Below, one piece after another: positions 4,244 through 5,652 of a stretch of 5,652 bases of DNA (its first letter is position 1; each line of letters opens with the position of its first letter). Source of the stretch: an uncultured Flavobacteriales bacterium (GTDB lineage: Bacteria; Bacteroidota; Bacteroidia; Flavobacteriales; Crocinitomicaceae); the NCBI GenBank assembly GCA_946478775.1, contig CAMLDR010000238.1, positions 1-5,652 on the forward strand, in the 5' to 3' direction. Both the position numbers and the translations under genes were made by a program. The notes beneath the pieces were generated by a model. The model worked only from the letters and a program-made list of their open reading frames with translations, had not been told where the DNA came from and did not search any database.

Positions 4244-5244
4244 TTCAAAAGCGAGTTTAGAATTTCTTTCCGGCGGATCTTTCCGTGCTCTGTTTTAAGA
4301 ATGGGAGCCAGGACCTGCTGCCTGGGAACGGCATATTTACCGAATTTTTCCCGGATGGTGTCCTGAACGTGTTTGAACTGCTCTTCAGGAAGTGCTTTCT
4401 CGAGGATTAAAACACACATCTCGCCGAGCGTCTCATGCGGAATACCTCCAATAATAAAAGAAGGATCAATCAACTCATCGATTGCCTGCTCCAGGCTTTC
4501 CGGGTGAATTTTAATTCCACCGCTGTTAATCACAAAATCAGCTCTTCCAAGCCATTTAAAATGTGTCGAATCAATTAGTTCCACCAAGTCATTTGTCTGC
4601 AAGCGCTCAATTTCGAGTTTTTGGTCTGAAACTACCAAACAGTCGTTTGAAACTTCCAGTTCAACTGCTTCCAAAGCGGAGTAAACCGGATCTCCCATTT
4701 TTCGCAAAGCAATGTGTGAGACCGTTTCTGTCATTCCAAATCCGATGAAAACAGCGGGTGACAGATCTGAGAGTGTAAGCTCCAGTTCCGCGGAAAGTCC
4801 CATTCCTCCGAGTAATATGTTGTCAAAAAGGTCCAATTTTTCAGGAGTTTCTTCCAGAATGCATTTTACCTGGTAAGGAACCAGCGAGATGAAAGAATAA
4901 CGTGATTGTGAATCAATTTCTTCTAAAGGATTTGCCCGGGGCTCTACGATATCAATGGAATAATTCCCAACCAGGGCGCGGATCAGCATCATTTTACCTC
5001 CAATGGTCATGGGAGATAAAGGCATCAGTACACGTGAATTTTCATCCAGTCCGAAAAATGCATTGCTGCGCGTTGCCGAAGCTTCCAATTGCTTTCTTGT
5101 GAGCCGGATTGATTTCGGTGCTCCGGTAGATCCACTCGTTTTTACAGTGTACTCAGGAGATTTTTCATTCCATAGCGCAATGACAGCCCGGATCTCTTTG
5201 TAAGTCTCAGCAGAACAATCGGTATATGTTACTTCAAATCCCAT
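4240..5244 (-). CDS. menE: o-Succinylbenzoate-CoA ligase, short form (MenE-like AMP-binding enzyme)
   Basis: ANL-superfamily adenylate-forming enzyme; MenE converts o-succinylbenzoate, ATP and CoA to OSB-CoA in menaquinone synthesis in the cytoplasm. Visible motifs: phosphate loop TSGSTGAPK (36-44); LLGGMGLS (144-151); the adenine/Mg site GFGMTETVSH (168-177); ribose-binding Asp219 in TNDLVEL; hinge region WLGRADFVINSGGIKIHPE (231-249); and the C-terminal catalytic Lys322 in EHGKIRRKEI. At 334 residues it is much shorter than E. coli or B. subtilis MenE (about 450-490), because the P-loop begins only 35 residues from the start; such short forms are, to my knowledge, normal in Bacteroidota. 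MenE is preferred over other ANL enzymes because of this length and the compact GGIKIHPE region, but no other men gene is in view, so the substrate is inferred. The ATG at 5244 has no Shine-Dalgarno; an AT-rich spacer precedes it. A J-domain gene overlaps its 3' end. Confidence 0.88.
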   Translation of the reverse strand: MGFEVTYTDCSAETYKEIRAVIALWNEKSPEYTVKTSGSTGAPKSIRLTRKQLEASATRSNAFFGLDENSRVLMPLSPMTIGGKMMLIRALVGNYSIDIVEPRANPLEEIDSQSRYSFISLVPYQVKCILEETPEKLDLFDNILLGGMGLSAELELTLSDLSPAVFIGFGMTETVSHIALRKMGDPVYSALEAVELEVSNDCLVVSDQKLEIERLQTNDLVELIDSTHFKWLGRADFVINSGGIKIHPESLEQAIDELIDPSFIIGGIPHETLGEMCVLILEKALPEEQFKHVQDTIREKFGKYAVPRQQVLAPILKTEHGKIRRKEILNSLLK

Positions 5245-5344
5245 GTTGAAAGTTAAAAATTAGAAGGAAAAAATAAAAAATAGAGCCTTCCTGTCATTTT
5301 ATCTGGATAGTTGGAACGATACTTGTTGTGCCTTAAACAATTCC

Positions 5345-5379
5345 AATTAGCAATTGGGAATTCGTAATTGGCAATTTGT
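5345..5379. repeat. Five-unit heptamer tandem repeat AATTNGN
   Basis: Five directly adjacent 7-base units read AATTAGC, AATTGGG, AATTCGT, AATTGGC, AATTTGT. AATT and the G at position 6 are constant in every unit and the other two positions vary. The first two units also form a CCAATT/AATTGG inverted repeat (5343-5348/5352-5357). It lies in the divergent spacer between menE and the thioredoxin-like gene, next to the palindrome at 5381. Confidence 0.75.
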
Positions 5380-5380
5380 T

Positions 5381-5392
5381 GTTAAATTTAAC
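5381..5392 (+). promoter_or_regulatory. 12-bp palindrome overlapping a -7-like element
   Basis: GTTAAATTTAAC is perfectly self-complementary. Inside it TAAATTTA (5383-5390) differs at one base from the TAnnTTTG -7 consensus and would start transcription about 5395, just before the ATG at 5400 or 25 bases before that at 5421. No TTG is found at the right -33 spacing. AT-rich palindromes arise easily by chance, so this is weak. Confidence 0.25.
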
Positions 5393-5399
5393 CAAAGAT

Positions 5400-5652
5400 A
5401 TGACTCATAAAAACACCCGTATGAAATTTATTGCATTGCTTCTGATAGGACTTTCATTTTGTATTTATTCGTTTCGATCAACTGAGAAACCGGTTGCAGA
5501 TACAAAATTGACGGCGAAAAGTTTATCCGGCATTAAATTCTCCAAGCTCACTTTTGCAAAAGCGATCAAACAAGCGAAAGCTTCCGGAAAGCTCATTTTT
5601 ATTGATGTGCACACCAGTTGGTGCGGACCTTGTAAGGAAATGGCAAAAACAA
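5400..5652 (+). CDS. Exported thioredoxin-fold protein (5' part, runs off window)
   Basis: Eighty-four codons are visible and the frame is open to the window end. A hydrophobic segment (about residues 10-25, FIALLLIGLSFCIYSF) after Lys/Arg residues is a signal peptide or anchor, placing the protein outside the cytoplasm. A lysine-rich linker follows, then LTFAKAIKQAKASGKLIFID and the redox site TSWCGPCKEM with Cys75 and Cys78, as in thioredoxin-like proteins related to the DsbD C-terminal domain and thioredoxin_7 group. The likely role is thiol-disulfide exchange or reduction in the periplasm; the partner is unknown. Cys21 is not a convincing lipobox because Phe precedes it. ATG 5421 (MKFIALLL) is an equally credible start giving a more typical signal peptide; neither has a Shine-Dalgarno. 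The gene is divergent from menE, 155 bases away. The C-terminal half is missing, so size and subfamily cannot be judged. Confidence 0.88.
   Translation, partial: MTHKNTRMKFIALLLIGLSFCIYSFRSTEKPVADTKLTAKSLSGIKFSKLTFAKAIKQAKASGKLIFIDVHTSWCGPCKEMAKT

Noticed and set aside
5460..5475. Lipoprotein signal (lipobox) at Cys21 of the thioredoxin-like protein
   Set aside because: The residue before Cys is Phe, which signal peptidase II does not normally accept.

Overview
This window looks like chromosomal housekeeping DNA from a member of the Bacteroidota, probably a flavobacterium-like lineage. The evidence is a set of Bacteroidota-style -7 promoter elements (TAnnTTTG) next to several genes, near absence of Shine-Dalgarno sites, a small stand-alone RRM-domain protein, a short-form MenE, and moderate G+C. 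The species cannot be determined from the sequence. No plasmid, phage, CRISPR, tRNA, rRNA or intact insertion sequence is visible.

Layout, left to right. The 5' part of an RRM RNA-binding protein gene (minus strand) runs off the left edge, preceded by mscL (minus). A gene-poor stretch of about 690 bases (759-1446) follows. It holds a degenerate hexamer repeat and two neighbouring fold-back structures, 887-989 and 996-1220. Next comes recR (minus), then a short divergent intergenic region with a perfect 14-bp palindrome and promoter-like elements. A plus-strand pair follows: an unrecognised seven-helix membrane protein whose 3' end overlaps smpB. These converge on a minus-strand pair, menE followed by a membrane-anchored J-domain protein, joined by a 4-base ATGA overlap. 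At the right edge, after a divergent intergenic region with a five-unit heptamer repeat, a plus-strand gene for an exported thioredoxin-fold protein (WCGPC) is cut off by the window end.

The recognised genes are ordinary core functions: osmotic safety valve (MscL), recombination repair (RecR), ribosome rescue (SmpB, working with tmRNA), menaquinone synthesis (MenE), an Hsp70 co-chaperone-like protein, and an extracytoplasmic thiol-disulfide protein. Nothing shows that they form one dedicated system. Only the 7-helix gene/smpB and menE/J-domain pairs look translationally or transcriptionally linked.

The least explained part is the region between recR and mscL. Nested complementary arms at 1016-1142 give about 44 base pairs in a 127-nt hairpin, enclosed by a perfect 11-bp stem at 996-1006/1210-1220. 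All three non-Watson-Crick positions of the 17-bp basal stem would be G-U pairs in a minus-strand transcript but A-C mismatches in a plus-strand one. The adjacent fold-back at 887-989 shows a similar bias. This points to an RNA or repeat element whose structure is under selection on the minus strand. I do not recognise its family.
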